The notes under the pieces were generated by a model, which was given only the letters and a program-made list of their open reading frames with translations, was not told the origin of the DNA and did no database searches. Shown here in pieces: positions 1-10,880 of a stretch of DNA of 64,000 nt. A program made the translations under genes and the position numbers. Location: the NCBI GenBank assembly GCA_039619475.1, contig CM077115.1:506747352-506811351 (forward strand), read 5' to 3'. The stretch's first letter is position 1. Each line of letters starts with the position of its first letter. Source of the stretch: Icerya purchasi. Lineage: Eukaryota; Arthropoda; Insecta; Hemiptera; Monophlebidae.

Positions 1-661
1 AAAACGGAATAAAATGAAGTTTAAAAATATTTTTGTTTTTTTTGTTACAACAAGCTATTAAGGTATTAAAAACAAAAAAAAGAAAATTACCGACGAGGGA
101 AAGGATTTATTGACCAAATTATGCTTTATAAGATCTAAAGGGATTAACAATAAAATTGACAATGTTGTTTTGAGTCGTATATTGCGTAACACACCAGAGG
201 AAATTAGAGATGAATGCAGTTTGAACATATGGAAGAACAAAATAAAAATTTGGTTGATAGTTTGGTGCAAAGAATGAAAAACGAGTAGAAGAAGAGGAAA
301 GGAACAATGATAAAACTGGTGACTGAAGGGAAAAGGGGGAAAATATAAATTATGTAATAGAAAAAAGACAAAAAAGCCTTTTCGTAGGTACCGGTGCATG
401 GTGGCTCCTTTTTTTAGCTGCATACCTTAAGGCATACGTGTATATATTGCTTTAGGATGTGCGATGGGTGTGTACTTGTTTAAGAAATTAGACACGTGAT
501 TTAGTGAAAATAGAAGTTAAATGTAATTAAGTAATTTGTATAAGATGAATAGGATGTTTACCTTTAAGATGTATATTTTTAAATAAACGATATAATTATG
601 TTGGGAACCCACAGACGAGCAATTGCCTTGTGGGACCAGCAAATTAATAAAAAATAAATAA
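1..661 (+). mobile_element. Possible 3' end of a non-LTR retrotransposon
   Basis: The plus strand has an open stretch at about 70-290, rich in K, E and I, that lacks a start codon and ends in TGA. A shifted frame follows with many Glu and Lys codons. The block ends near 600-660 with a stem-forming stretch around GGGACCAGC and then a tail of AATAAA-like units, which is how many LINE 3' ends look. I cannot identify the protein, so the retroelement call rests on the tail and on decayed coding character. A minus-strand open frame of about 120 codons over the same interval is F/L/S-rich and is read as the shadow of the purine-rich plus strand. Confidence 0.3.
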
Positions 662-859
662 AAAAACTGCAATGGACAAATATAGAACAACGGAAAAAGT
701 GGATGATTATTTCATTAATATGTACTAATCCAAAACACTGAAAATATTCTAAAAATAACTACGAAATAAATTAATAATGAACTTCGAACAGTAACGGTAC
801 AGCGTGTCCAGGTGTGATGCTGCTCGCGATGATTCTAAACAGGGAGAAAATGTACAGTG

Positions 860-1275
860 CCTGCATTATTCAATCGATGTTTGGAAAAATGTGTAATACC
901 AGTAGCACGTATGGAAGCGGAACTAGTAATCCCCGCACATGAAAAAGCAGGCACGCAAAACTTGAATAATTTTACAAGCCAATCGATTTGTTGTCACATA
1001 TAAACTGTTACGATGCATACTAAAGCCTAGGCTGTCACAATACAAACTGATTTCACCCGGCCAAGAGAACAGGCCGGCTTTTTCAGTACGAGTGAACATT
1101 TATTAATATTACCGATGTACAGATGCCAGGAATGCAACATGAAACTATGACCTTCGTAGACCATGAAAAAACATTTGATTCGATAGAGAACCGCGAGTAG
1201 TGTTAAATTCGCTAAATTTAAATCGAATAAATGGAAATGATTAAGAACGCCTACATAACCTACAATGCAGGTAAA
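860..1275 (+). mobile_element. LINE reverse transcriptase fragment
   Basis: Conceptual translation of the plus strand gives motifs of the LINE reverse transcriptase N-terminal half in the correct order. From 864 comes LFNRCLEKCVIPVAR followed by LVIPAHEKAG and a degraded NYRPISLL-type motif (NLNNFTSQSICC). At about 1066-1100 is EQAGFF-STSEHLLIL, the usual QAGFR..ST.DH motif with a small deletion. At about 1150-1190 is TFVDHEKTFDSIE, matching the catalytic FVDYEKAFDS motif A, with the first catalytic Asp still present. Stops and frameshifts separate the blocks. No endonuclease or later RT motifs are attached, so this is an internal fragment, separate from the copy that starts near 1,980. Confidence 0.8.
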
Positions 1276-1469
1276 TTTATGGAAACCTTTTTTTGATATT
1301 ATGTTCAACACAGTATGTTAAATAACTGCTTTGCGGTTAAACATTTTTAACTAGCCTGATTTTTAATATTCAAAAATTCATTTCAGATTCCTGTTTATGT
1401 ACGTAATTTTACCATTTTTGTGACTTTCCTCTTGTATCTACATTTTAAATATTTAGAATAACGCATAAA

Positions 1470-1984
1470 AAGAACTGTGCCTCGCGAGGCGATTCGTCCC
1501 TTGTCGGGGCCGCACCATTAACTCCCTCTACTCAAATTTACAGACTACGAATGAAAGTGTAAACACTTGCTACGCGCCCTAGCTCGCGTTGAGTCGCCTA
1601 CTTCTCAATCTATAATTTAGAATGATTTAGAATTCCGATTTACCCTGCGGGGCACAGGTTGCTGTAAGTGGAGACACCTTTTCTAATTATCGGCAACTCG
1701 TTCGTGATAGTGTGCCTCAGTCGCATTGACGAATGTCAATCCAGAGCGAGTAAGCGAATATCCGCCGCCTTTTCAGCTAAGGAAGTAAACTCTGTTAGAA
1801 AATCATGGCAGAAGGCAACGGGATACCACCGCCACTAATCATCCTTAAAATTACATCGATGAACGTTAATATTATAACGGCACCAAGTCTCCGTCAGGCT
1901 GCATCTCATCCGCCGAGGCAACCGAATAGAGTGCGAAGAATAACATGGAGTTAAAACCACGCGCAACAGCACTAATGTCGTAAT
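1470..1984 (+). other. Probable 5' leader of the adjoining LINE
   Basis: This stretch is GC-richer than its surroundings and lies directly before the endonuclease reading frame of the next element. Its segment at 1,640-1,690 (CCCTGCGGGGCACAGGTTG, then ACACCTTTTCTAA) resembles 34,325-34,370, which lies upstream of a second LINE copy. A related stretch at about 1,785-1,835 resembles about 34,725-34,760. Two copies sharing this order suggest a LINE 5' untranslated region rather than host sequence. The similarity was judged by eye and is imperfect. Confidence 0.4.
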
Positions 1985-4640
1985 CTGTAATGTAAGGTCT
2001 CTATACCAAAATGTAAAACTCCGCAATGTAGTCACGGAAGTCAGGAGACTACATATTCACATATTAGGGATAAGCGAGACCCGATGGACCGGGAGTATCC
2101 GGCCGCATAAAGACTATGAAGTAATATATGCTGTACAAGATAGATACAAGCACGGAGTAGGTATAATAATTCATACTCGAATTAGCGATAAAATCAACGT
2201 GATAATTCTAAAATCGAAGAGAGAGAGAGAGAGAGTAATTTTAGTGAAATTAAAAACCAAGTCTAAGCCAATCGTGATAATACAAGCATATGCGTCAACG
2301 GCTGAAAGCAGTAGAAATCGATCGGTTTTACATTTGAAGAAGTCAAAAGGTGTACGAAAAACAATGATGTTGTATTTGCGATGAATTATTTCAACGGCAA
2401 AGAATTGACTGTGATCGTGGCAGCCAAGCGGAAGTATGCTCTTGGAGAGCAAGATGAAAGGGACGAAATACTCGTGGAATTCGCGGAAAGACGCGATCTC
2501 GTGATATGTAATATCTGGTTCAAGGAGCGCAAAAGAAAATTTTATACGTGAGTTCTGGAGACCGAGTCGGAAACCAGATAGACTATCTATACTCATAAAT
2601 AAAAGATTCAACAAAGCAGCCAAGAACTGCTATAATATTCTAGTGCTGACTGCAACTCTGACCACAGGTTGCTGGTGGAAAAATGCAAGATAGTTTTAAA
2701 CAATCAGAAGAAGACAAAACAGCGGTACGATCAACGCGATATCACAAAAATCAAATCAATACAAGTACAAAAGAAATTCCAAAAAGAGCTGGAAAAACAA
2801 AACAAAACAGAGCAGAATGAGCATCAAGATATCGAAGTAGCAAACATGGAAGCGAAAGGTCAAAAACAGAAAATACGGTCCCATTCAAAGCAAAAAGAAT
2901 ACACAAATTATGGATGACCCCAATGATGGAAAAAAGAAGGAAAGTAAGCAAGTAGAACTAGTACTGAATACACGACGATAAACAGAGATATCAAAAAAAT
3001 ATGTACAAAGGCAAAAAGCAAATAGTATGTAGAGAAATGTCAAGAAATTGATGAACTTGAAGAGAAATACGTACACAAACATGAAACAAATGATAGCCGC
3101 GCACAAGAAGAGAAGAGGTGGGGTAGGATATATGCGAGGAAAAGATGGGAAATATTGCATAAATAATCAAGAAACGGAAGAGATCTGGATAAAATACATA
3201 GATGAACTATCTGAAATTGAAGTTACAACTGCAGAAAAAGCACCACGAATCGAAATGTGGGAGCTGAGAAACGCTGTGAAAAGAGCCAGAAACCACGTGA
3301 GCTGCGGAAGAAGATATCATTCCCGCGGACTTAATGAAGTATATACCACACCGATCTACGAAGAAGTGATTTTAAAGATAATAGACAAAATATATGACGA
3401 AGGTACGATACCGGAGGACTTCAAACTGGTAAATTTAGTGTCATTGCCAAAGAAGAATAACCGGCCAGAATGCTATTAGGACCATCGCGCTAATGATAGT
3501 GTTATATCCGTAAGTTGCTACTATCAATTGTTAATGCCAGAACTAAAAGGAAGCTAGATGAAAATCTAAATGAAACTCAGTATGGCTTTATAGCGAAAAG
3601 ACGAAACCCGATTGCCCCGTTGAAAGTGGTTATTCAAAAGACACTAAACGCTAACAGGGAAAAATTATCGTGTGCTTTATTGATTACGAAAAGGTATTCG
3701 ATCGTTTCAATCATGAGATGATGAAAATCCTGGAGAAGTGTAATATCAATGTTAAGGAACCTGTGAATTATTAGGAATCTATAACTAGAGCGCGAACATA
3801 ACAATCGGAACGGAGTACTCGAAGAATAAATCAGGCATAAAGAAAGGAGTGAAGCAAGGTTGCCCTCTCTTACCGAAGCTGTTCAACGTGTACATAGACG
3901 AGATAATGAGAGAAGAGCGAATCAGAAAAATGGGACTGAAGATTAGTCGTGATAATCGTCCTGGACAGAAGAGCAGAGGATGAATGACCGAATAAACAGA
4001 GCGGGGTTAAAATATGAAGTGAAAATGAATGGAGATTAAAGAAAAGTGATGAAATTTACCAAAGAACGATGATAGGAAGGTTACAATCAAGATCGGAATG
4101 TAAGAAATTGAAAACGTAAACGAATTCAGATATCTCGGGAGGCACTGATAAATAACGTTGGTATAAATCACGAGGAAATAAAGATACAAATCGGTATGGC
4201 AAAACACGCCTTCTAAGTAAAGTGCCTAGAAATCGAACGATGAACCTGGGGACCTACGAAAAAGGATAATGCGGTGCTATAGTCCATTTTGAAATATTAT
4301 GAAAAGAAAATATCTGCCTTTACGATGTGCTGCTACTGAAGACTAGTACGGATCTCGTGGCAAGATTAACCAACGAGGCGCAGTCTTAGCGAAAATAGGG
4401 GAAGCACGAGATGATATTAAAAACGGGAAATATATAGCACATAAAATCCCGGATACAAGGAAAATTTCAAGGGAAAACAACAAGAGGAAAAAGGCGATTG
4501 TAGTTAATGACAACAAATCCACCAGCCAATTCACTTCGCAAGGCGCTGAAATAAATCATCGAAAACGCTAGAAATCGTTGAAAATAGACGTGAAGAAGTA
4601 TGTACGCAATCCCTTGTAACGGAGAAGAGACCACGGCGAC
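1985..4640 (+). mobile_element. Degenerate LINE with endonuclease and RT domains
   Basis: This is a decayed non-LTR retrotransposon. The coding start is recognisable near 1,990 (NVRSLYQNVKLRNVV), followed by ILGISETRWTGSI at about 2,065 and HGVGIII at about 2,150: the signature of an APE-type endonuclease. Tract 2,400-2,680 carries the endonuclease C-terminus and 2,670-3,170 a Lys/Gln/Glu-rich linker. RT motifs follow: a GTIPEDFKLVNLVSLPKK block at about 3,400, TQYGFIAKR at about 3,570, FIDYEKVFDRFNHEMM at about 3,680 and GVKQGCPLLPKLFNVYIDE at about 3,845. The YADD box expected after about 3,950 is missing, apparently by a short deletion. Later FRYLG (about 4,125) and a basic C-terminal tail remain. 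Many stops and shifts show it is dead. Confidence 0.85.
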
Positions 4641-4659
4641 GATGAGAATTCTGATTTAA

Positions 4660-5460
4660 AATTCAGCGTTTTAGAATGCTTCCGAGGCTGTGTGCTGTTC
4701 ATCGTTGAAGCGTGCAACCAGGGAGTTATCTATATTCTGGGACACCGTAGTTCCTATTTCCTCTACCTTCGAGTGTCGCGTCCCAACCCTTGTGCAGAGG
4801 AGGCGAAAATGCAATTTCAGCACGTCTTTTCTAATCGTTTTTCGGTTGGTGGGGGTCATTGCAAGAACATGTGCTACCTTAAAAAAGCGATAGCGAATAT
4901 GCTTTTATCAATTTTGAAAAACTGCTCACGTAAGATGAAGAATTCGAGAAAATTCAAAACTTATTTATTCCAAATGACGTCGAACATCCCAGTTAAAGAA
5001 AGGAAAAAAAAATGTACCTATGTACTCGTTTACAAAATGTATACCCAACATATATGTATGTATATGTGTTGTGTGTGCACAGCGACACTTTCTAAGAGGC
5101 GTATTTACTTTTATATTTCAAGAAGTAACATGCAATAAATTAAACCGCTAGGTGCTTTATGTCAATTTTGTAGTTTTTACTGAAAAAATTTGCTAATAGC
5201 TTTTATAATAATTGAATAAACTAAAAATTTTCGGCGCTTTTATTCAACTTTTTTGGGTCGCATTTTGAGAGCTTCATTAAAACGAAAAAATCAACGAAAA
5301 ATAATGTACAAGAGTAGATTTGACTAGTCAAAGGGCAGAGCGTGGGAACATTTCAACATTTTATTTTGAAATTTCAAGAAGTAATCAAATTTTTTAATTT
5401 CTCGATTCGTCTAATTCAACCGCTCGCTCACAAAAAAAAAAAAAAAGAAAAGAATTAAAT
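4660..5460. other. AT-rich stretch, no supported gene
   Basis: Overlapping open frames of 60-150 codons occur on both strands at 4,670-5,140. The plus-strand frame starts at a non-ATG codon and runs into simple CATATATGTATG repeats. The minus-strand frame (4,859-4,671) begins at a true ATG and encodes 62 residues with ordinary composition. I recognise neither. They lie just past the LINE and may be its 3' flank. The remainder is AT-rich with poly(A) runs. Confidence 0.3.
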
Positions 5461-6323
5461 ATTTCCATTCCACTTTATTTATACATTATTTTAACGTTAT
5501 CTGATTTTCTTTTTTTTTTTGTTTTCATATCTCGCCATAATTTTGAAAAAAGCTCAAATTGTGATTTTTTAGTTAAATAAAAAAAATATTTTTTACCTAG
5601 TTACTCTCCGTTTTTTTTTTAAAAATCTCTAACCCGTTCATAAATTTAAAAAAAAACAAAAAAAAACCCGATCTGTACTTCTACAAAACCAGTTTATATT
5701 AGTTTTATGAAACAAAACGATTAAGAATATGATAATAGTCCGATAGAAGATCTATGAGAAGGAGGGTGCTTCTAGAATTCGGCACAAGTCCGATGAAAAG
5801 ATGTTTTTCGAAGAATAAAAAATTTCGATAATTTTTGTTTCTATTTTTTTCCCATTCCGTTTACACGCATAAAGTAATCTAAATTACAACGCATGTTACA
5901 AAACATTAGAAGGGGGGAAAAAAAAGGGAAGGAAGAAATAGAAAAATGGAAAGGCGATTACACCTCTAACTGTACTCGTGTAATACTATAATGCGGCTGT
6001 GCGCATACGCACACATATTAAACATACGGCATTAGCATACAATTAGACGATACACACGGAGTCGCATCTCCGCCACCCACATACAACTGGCTATGTTCTA
6101 GACCTATGTAAACACGACTTAACGTCTGCTCTGCAGGATTATTATAGCATTCGAGAATCTCCAGAGTACCGAGTGCCGATGCCGTTGTCTGCACGGTCGC
6201 GGAGATTCAGAAGATTGTGAACAACTAGACACACATAGTACTGCTCTACGCGTACAAAGTGAATCGATGAAAAAGATTACGATATTATTATTAAAATAAA
6301 ATCACAGACTCGGTCGTCCTATG

Positions 6324-6418
6324 CTACAGCTTCAGCCTGAATAGAGCGACTAAAACGAGTGAACTTAATAAAATACAACAGACGACGATTATAGAACCGG
6401 TTGCGCCGTGTCCCATAG
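6324..6418 (-). CDS. Possible terminal exon, membrane-anchored protein
   Basis: Read on the minus strand, a reading frame of 31 codons ends at TAG (6,326-6,324). It encodes MGHGATG, then about 18 hydrophobic residues (SIIVVCCILLSSLVLVAL), then a short basic end FRLKL: a single C-terminal membrane segment with a tiny cytosolic tail. A possible acceptor (TTCAG, AG at 6,420-6,419) precedes it, but the upstream tract is purine-rich, so the acceptor is weak. Phase is compatible with the exon at 6,947-6,863: that exon ends one base into a codon and this one supplies the other two, giving Ala. The 3' UTR could run to an AATAAA near 5,474 on the minus strand. The protein family is not recognised. Confidence 0.35.
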
Positions 6419-6862
6419 CTGAATTTATCATCTCCCCCTCCCGCAGACTCTATTTCGGTCGCTACACACCGACTGGTCGCTTGTGTGCACGCACTTTTTT
6501 ACTGGCCTAAGTGTTCGGTTTATTTTTACCGGTTCCGTTTTTTGTTTGTTTTTCTTTTCGAGATTTGTATACGGTCGCTTGTATATTGTAATGAGAAGCG
6601 AGCAGAAACGGAGAATCCGAAGAATGGGACACAGAATCGGAGCTGGAACGAACGCCGTGTAGATGTTATCTGTTCAAACTTTGCTGGGTGGTTCTAGTCA
6701 TCAACGATCCGAGGAATCTTCGTTTCGAGTAAAGTTGCACAAGCGAGATTTATTTCGCTTTTTAATCGTGATTTCATAGAAATATACGCGATGATACGCC
6801 TATACATGTATACGCGTGTATCTATGTTACACCTGGATAATAAAAAAATTGTGCGCGCTTAC

Positions 6863-6947
6863 CTTGCTCATGATGATCCGGTAAAGTCGGTTCGTTAGAG
6901 TCGTGAATATGTAAATGCCGGTGTACGCGACGCACGAAATAATTAAG
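6863..6947 (-). CDS. Splice-flanked internal exon of unknown host gene
   Basis: This 85-nt segment on the minus strand is bounded by a good acceptor (pyrimidine-rich GTCGTTTTTCAG ending at 6,948) and a near-consensus donor (AAG|GTAAGC, GT at 6,862-6,861). Two frames are open. One encodes a hydrophilic His-rich peptide containing HDSNEPTLPDHHEQ and joins in phase with the membrane-segment exon at 6,418-6,324. The other is hydrophobic and ends IIMSK. Only the first continues into a plausible C-terminus downstream. GC content is above its flanks. I do not recognise the protein, and I found no convincing further upstream exon, although a strong isolated minus-strand donor lies at 11,028-11,027. 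Confidence 0.4.
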
Positions 6948-8935
6948 CTGAAAAACGACAAACGGACTATTATTCTCTATATCGGTATCGTTCGAGCGTC
7001 GTATCGGGGTTTCCGGAGAAGTGCTGCGGTTTCGCAGATGTGAGTGCTTTTATCGTCAGCAGGCAAAGTAATAGGAAAACCGAAATTATTAGTGCTTCTG
7101 GCGGAATATTTTAAAAATTTTTAAGAAAATTCGCCCCAACCGATATGTTAATTTCCCGTGCAGAGTTTTTATTAGATTCGAGGGGATAAAGAAAAAATTT
7201 CAAGCGATTACATCGGGAAGAAGTTAATGCAATTCTTCCGGATGCAGAAGAAAAAATGAAAAAACACCGGAAATAGGGAACTATTTTTAAAGAGAACGGT
7301 ATTAGAACAACGTTAAAACCATCTTAGAACAATGTTGGAACAATGTGTTAAACCGATGTTAGAACAACAATGTTAAGCATGAGAAAATCGCTCGCAGAAA
7401 GAGAAATCATAAACAGGACAGAGTGATTTATACGAGAGGATCGGGAACGATAGTGACTGTTTCAGACTTTGAATCATTAAAAAATTCGAAAAGAATCACG
7501 AAAAGCACTCGAACTATTAATTTTTTTAAATTCATTGTTTTTTTTTTTTTTCAATAAAAGTGTCCCTAAATTAATCAAAACAGACGCAGGAAAAAAGATA
7601 CATTTTTTACTTACCAATGCGAGTAAAATTTTGTTTCGCTCGGTGATTGAAAATAATATGCTATCGATTTTATGTAAAGATTTTAGTTTGCTTTTTTTTC
7701 TTCTTTTTTTCTTTTTTTGTACCTGATCACGATAGGAATATTTGTAGTAATAATGATTTATTTTTATCGGTAATACTTTATTCTTTTGTTTTTTTTTTTT
7801 TCTTTTACACTCAATAATGACAGACTTTTTCTGGCCACAAGATATAATACGCTCCGCATTAAATTTTCTCAATTAAACGTTATATCTGGCTCATAAACAA
7901 CGACATTGTAGAGAAATTCAAAAGCAAACCGCATTTCCCATATTTTAGTGAAACACTATAGTAACCGAACATTTCTACCAAGTCCTAAAGAAAAAAACCG
8001 TGCCACTATGACTAGTCTCCAATCTCGTATATAAAACGGTAACAATACACACTACTATTATTCCGTAAGATAACTCGTCATAAACAGTCCGGAATTAAAC
8101 AACTACAGGGTTATTGTTGAATAGGGTTTCGGATCACAAAATCATATCTTCCCAATTCCCCCATTTAGATGTTATAGATAAAAAATCTCCTTTAAACGAT
8201 TCTTTTATCACTGTTAAACTATGTTAGCAGAGCTACGAAAATTTGACCCCCCCGGGCGTTTTGTATAATATCAAACAGCCGTAGAGATTGTATGTATATA
8301 TAAGAAGTAAACATTTTTTCTTGAATACTATGCAAAGATGTTTCGCGTAATAACCGAGATATGGGAAATTTCTATTATTTTGTCCGGTAGGTATGGTATA
8401 ATATACGAAAGACCGATAAATTCCTAAGAATAACATCGCCCCACTAGTAACACACGTGCGATTTCGAGTGTGTTAATACGAGGCTAGAAACATCGCTGAA
8501 GACTTCGTCGGCTATTCTATTTCCGATAAAACTTACAATGGGACGCAATCGTGTCGCTTTTTTCGATCTAGTTGTTTCGACAGTTTCGTCTCTTGTCTAG
8601 GTTTTTGCATATTTCTTTTGCATATTTCTTTTGCATATCTGTTTCGAATAAAACTTGAAAAAGTTAATTAATATTATCATTCGGCTTTATTTTAAAACGT
8701 TATAAAGATAGATGAAAAATAGGAATTTTATCGCAGTTCCGTAATGTCTAAACTGCGCAATAAGTCATTCAACCAAAATATGGTAAAATTAATGAAAACC
8801 AACAACCCTCTACACATATCAGGTAGCGGTAAGAAAATTTACGAAGACTATTTATTTGCTGGAACGCTCGTTTAAAAACTTACGACTATTTATAAGAGTT
8901 TCCGGGGGAAAAATAAAAGAAAAGAAATGATAACT
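6948..8935. other. Probable intron or intergenic AT-rich sequence
   Basis: I find no supported gene here. There are long A or T tracts (7,540-7,550, 7,685-7,725, 7,790-7,800) and degenerate short repeats of TTAGAACAATGTT at 7,320-7,375. A 13-bp unit TTTTGCATATTTC repeats in tandem about three times at 8,602-8,642. If the minus-strand exons at 6.3-6.9 kb are real, this would be an upstream intron of that gene. Confidence 0.4.
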
Positions 8936-8942
8936 TCCCGGG

Positions 8943-9165
8943 TTCTCTTCGGCTACCTGTTTTTTAGTTATGAGAAAAATTCCTCGAAACCCTTCGAGAG
9001 AAGTATCACTTTGACTCAAACTGATTACAACCGAAATCGAGGCGGTATACAAATAAATTTTATAACAATCCCGAGTAGTCCAAAATTCAGATTTTCTACG
9101 GCTACCCGTTTTCGAAGTTATAAGAAAGATTCCACGAGACCCTCCAAAAGAAGTGCAACCGAAAA
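8943..9165 (+). repeat. Two-unit diverged tandem repeat, period about 149 bp
   Basis: The segment starting CGGCTACCTGTTTTTTAG at 8,950 recurs as CGGCTACCCGTTTTCGAAG at 9,099. Similarity continues through GTTATGAGAAA / GTTATAAGAAAG, then CCTCGAAACCC / CCACGAGACCC, then AGAAGTATCA / AGAAGTGCAA. The 149-bp offset fits a short satellite-like array or an element with internal duplication. The open frames here on both strands are most simply explained by the repeat. Confidence 0.6.
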
Positions 9166-9416
9166 AAGGCAGGAGGTGCGCAACTAAATATTAAAAGAGT
9201 CCTAAATTCAAAATTTCAACTTTTTGCTGTCAGAATTTTTTGAATTATGCATGATATATAATATACCATAACGCACATCACAAAAAACAACTTAAAAATG
9301 GATCCAGCGGTGGTCAAAATAGATACTTCCGTTGAAATGTGACATCCGAAATACTCTGTCAATACAGTACTTCCTTTTCTCCGCATAAGAAGAAGCAGTC
9401 AGGGATGGCCAACATG

Positions 9417-9450
9417 AGCATATATATATATACATATATATATATGTATG
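9417..9450. repeat. (TA)n microsatellite with TACA/TGTA interruptions
   Basis: This is an interrupted TA dinucleotide run with no flanking element that I recognise. Confidence 0.85.
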
Positions 9451-9659
9451 TCCGTAGAAATATGGCATTAAACATTTTTCACGATTACAATACTTATTTT
9501 ACTACATATAAGGAAGTAAAAAGCTGTGCAACCACCCTGTCTCATTCCCGCAAAAATGGGATAGTCTCGATTCGGTTTCGTGATTTTACGGAATAAATAT
9601 GTTTCTTGTTCCAAAATACGAAAGCAAAATCGAATAGAGAGTTAAGGACGACGGAAGGA

Positions 9660-9790
9660 AAAATCGAAAAATTGAAAAATGGAAAAATGGAAAAATGGAA
9701 AAATGGAAAAATGGAAAAATTGAAAAATGGAAAAATGAGGGGAGAGAGAAAAATTGAAAAATGGAAAAATGAGGGGAGAGAGAAAAATCG
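9660..9790 (+). repeat. GAAAAATG minisatellite
   Basis: The tract is built from repeats of about 8 bp of the form GAAAAATG or GAAAAATT. Inside it a longer block (AAATGAGGGGAGAGAGAAAAAT) occurs twice at an offset of about 37 bp, indicating a second level of duplication. The open frames on both strands with period-locked residues (KWKNGKMEK on plus; FSIFPFFHF on minus) come from the repeat and are not proteins. Confidence 0.9.
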
Positions 9791-9799
9791 GAAAGCAAT

Positions 9800-10590
9800 A
9801 TAGCTGAGGAGTAAAATTTTATCGAGTAATGATCAAAAGATTATCAAAGTCAGATTTAATATAATATATATTCCGTATAAAACTCCGGCTGAACTGGATC
9901 GGGAAATTCTGTAATCCGGTGTTATCAGTTGCTCTTGCGGTAATAACAAAAGCGGATGATTCCCGAAATTGCGGCAGTTTAATGCAATGACCGATTGCAT
10001 TTATCATAAAAAAAAGAGAAAAAAAAGGATTATAAGAAACGGTTGACGACAAACCGCCGATTTTATAACTACGCTTTAAAATCATTAATTACCATTAATC
10101 GATGACGCTAAATGGTCACACAATTATGCAGGCATCTAATTAGTAATGGTTAAAACTCGGAACCGCCCGTAATCTCTTGTAATCGTAATTAATTGCTAGA
10201 TGTCCAACTCCAGGCGCTAAATTATATTGTAATTCACGTTCCGAGAAAAAAAAAACGTCGAAATAAAGAATTAATATAAGTTGAGTTTGATTTCTTAAAT
10301 TTTTACAAGCCCGACAAATTAGCGAGAACGACTGACCATAAATTTGGACTTCGAAATGCGTTTTCGGGACTAGTGCCAATGTTAATTTCTTTCGAAAATA
10401 AGTGTACACTTCACTAAAATTAAAATTAAACGCTACAAATTACGATTCCCTTTTCTGCAAATTAAAAAATTTATAAAGTTTATTAAATATAATGTTAATT
10501 TACTAACGCAATGTTGTAATTGTTGTGATTTAATAATAGTAATAAATTCGTCAATGCTTGCGGAATATGTCGGTGAATTTTTAAACATTT
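9800..10590. other. AT-rich stretch, no supported gene
   Basis: I see several short open frames only. One minus-strand frame (10,085-9,819) contains ARATDNTG, which superficially resembles a cadherin repeat. It lacks splice signals or other cadherin motifs, so I do not call it. Confidence 0.3.

Positions 10591-10592
<2 letters not shown>

Positions 10593-10632
<40 letters not shown>
10593..10632. repeat. (TA)n microsatellite at LINE 5' truncation point
   Basis: About 19 TA units end directly at the first recognisable codons of the LINE C-terminal fragment that follows, so the microsatellite marks the truncation boundary of that element. Confidence 0.9.
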
Positions 10633-10634
<2 letters not shown>

Positions 10635-10635
10635 T

Positions 10636-10880
10636 ATATAAGAAAACGCATGCTAGGCTTTTTCGGTCATATAGTAAGAGCAAATGGGCTGGAGAAAACA
10701 ATTTTGATAGGAAGGATCGAGGAAAAAAGGAAGAAAGGCGGACCAAAGAACCGCTACATCGACCAGATCAAGAAAATATGCAGGTCAAATTTACAACATA
10801 TTCTAGATTTAGCACACGATCGGTATAAATGGCGACGTGTTGTATCTTGCGTCAAATAAGGTCACTTCATCCGACGACTC
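10636..10880 (+). mobile_element. LINE C-terminal fragment, 5' truncated
   Basis: The plus-strand translation reads RKRMLGFFGHIVRANGLEK, then TILIGRIEEKRKKGGPK, RYIDQIK, and DRYKWRRVVSCVK. This is the characteristic C-terminal tail of a common arthropod LINE group (pattern RR..FGH+.R...LEK.I+.GRI.GKR.RGRP...+DQI...DR..WR.+V). Only about 75 residues survive. There is no RT core. A (TA)n run lies at the 5' edge. The tail is read without stops up to 10,857, so this copy may be younger than others in the window. Confidence 0.85.

Noticed and set aside
58..423. 121-codon minus-strand frame
   Set aside because: F/L/S-rich translation of the complement of a purine-rich, probably coding, plus strand.
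4690..5138. 148-codon plus-strand frame
   Set aside because: Starts at a non-ATG codon, ends in simple TATG-type repeat, no domain.
9819..10085. Minus-strand frame with ARATDNTG, suggestive of a cadherin repeat
   Set aside because: Single short match with no Ca-binding motif partners and no splice sites.
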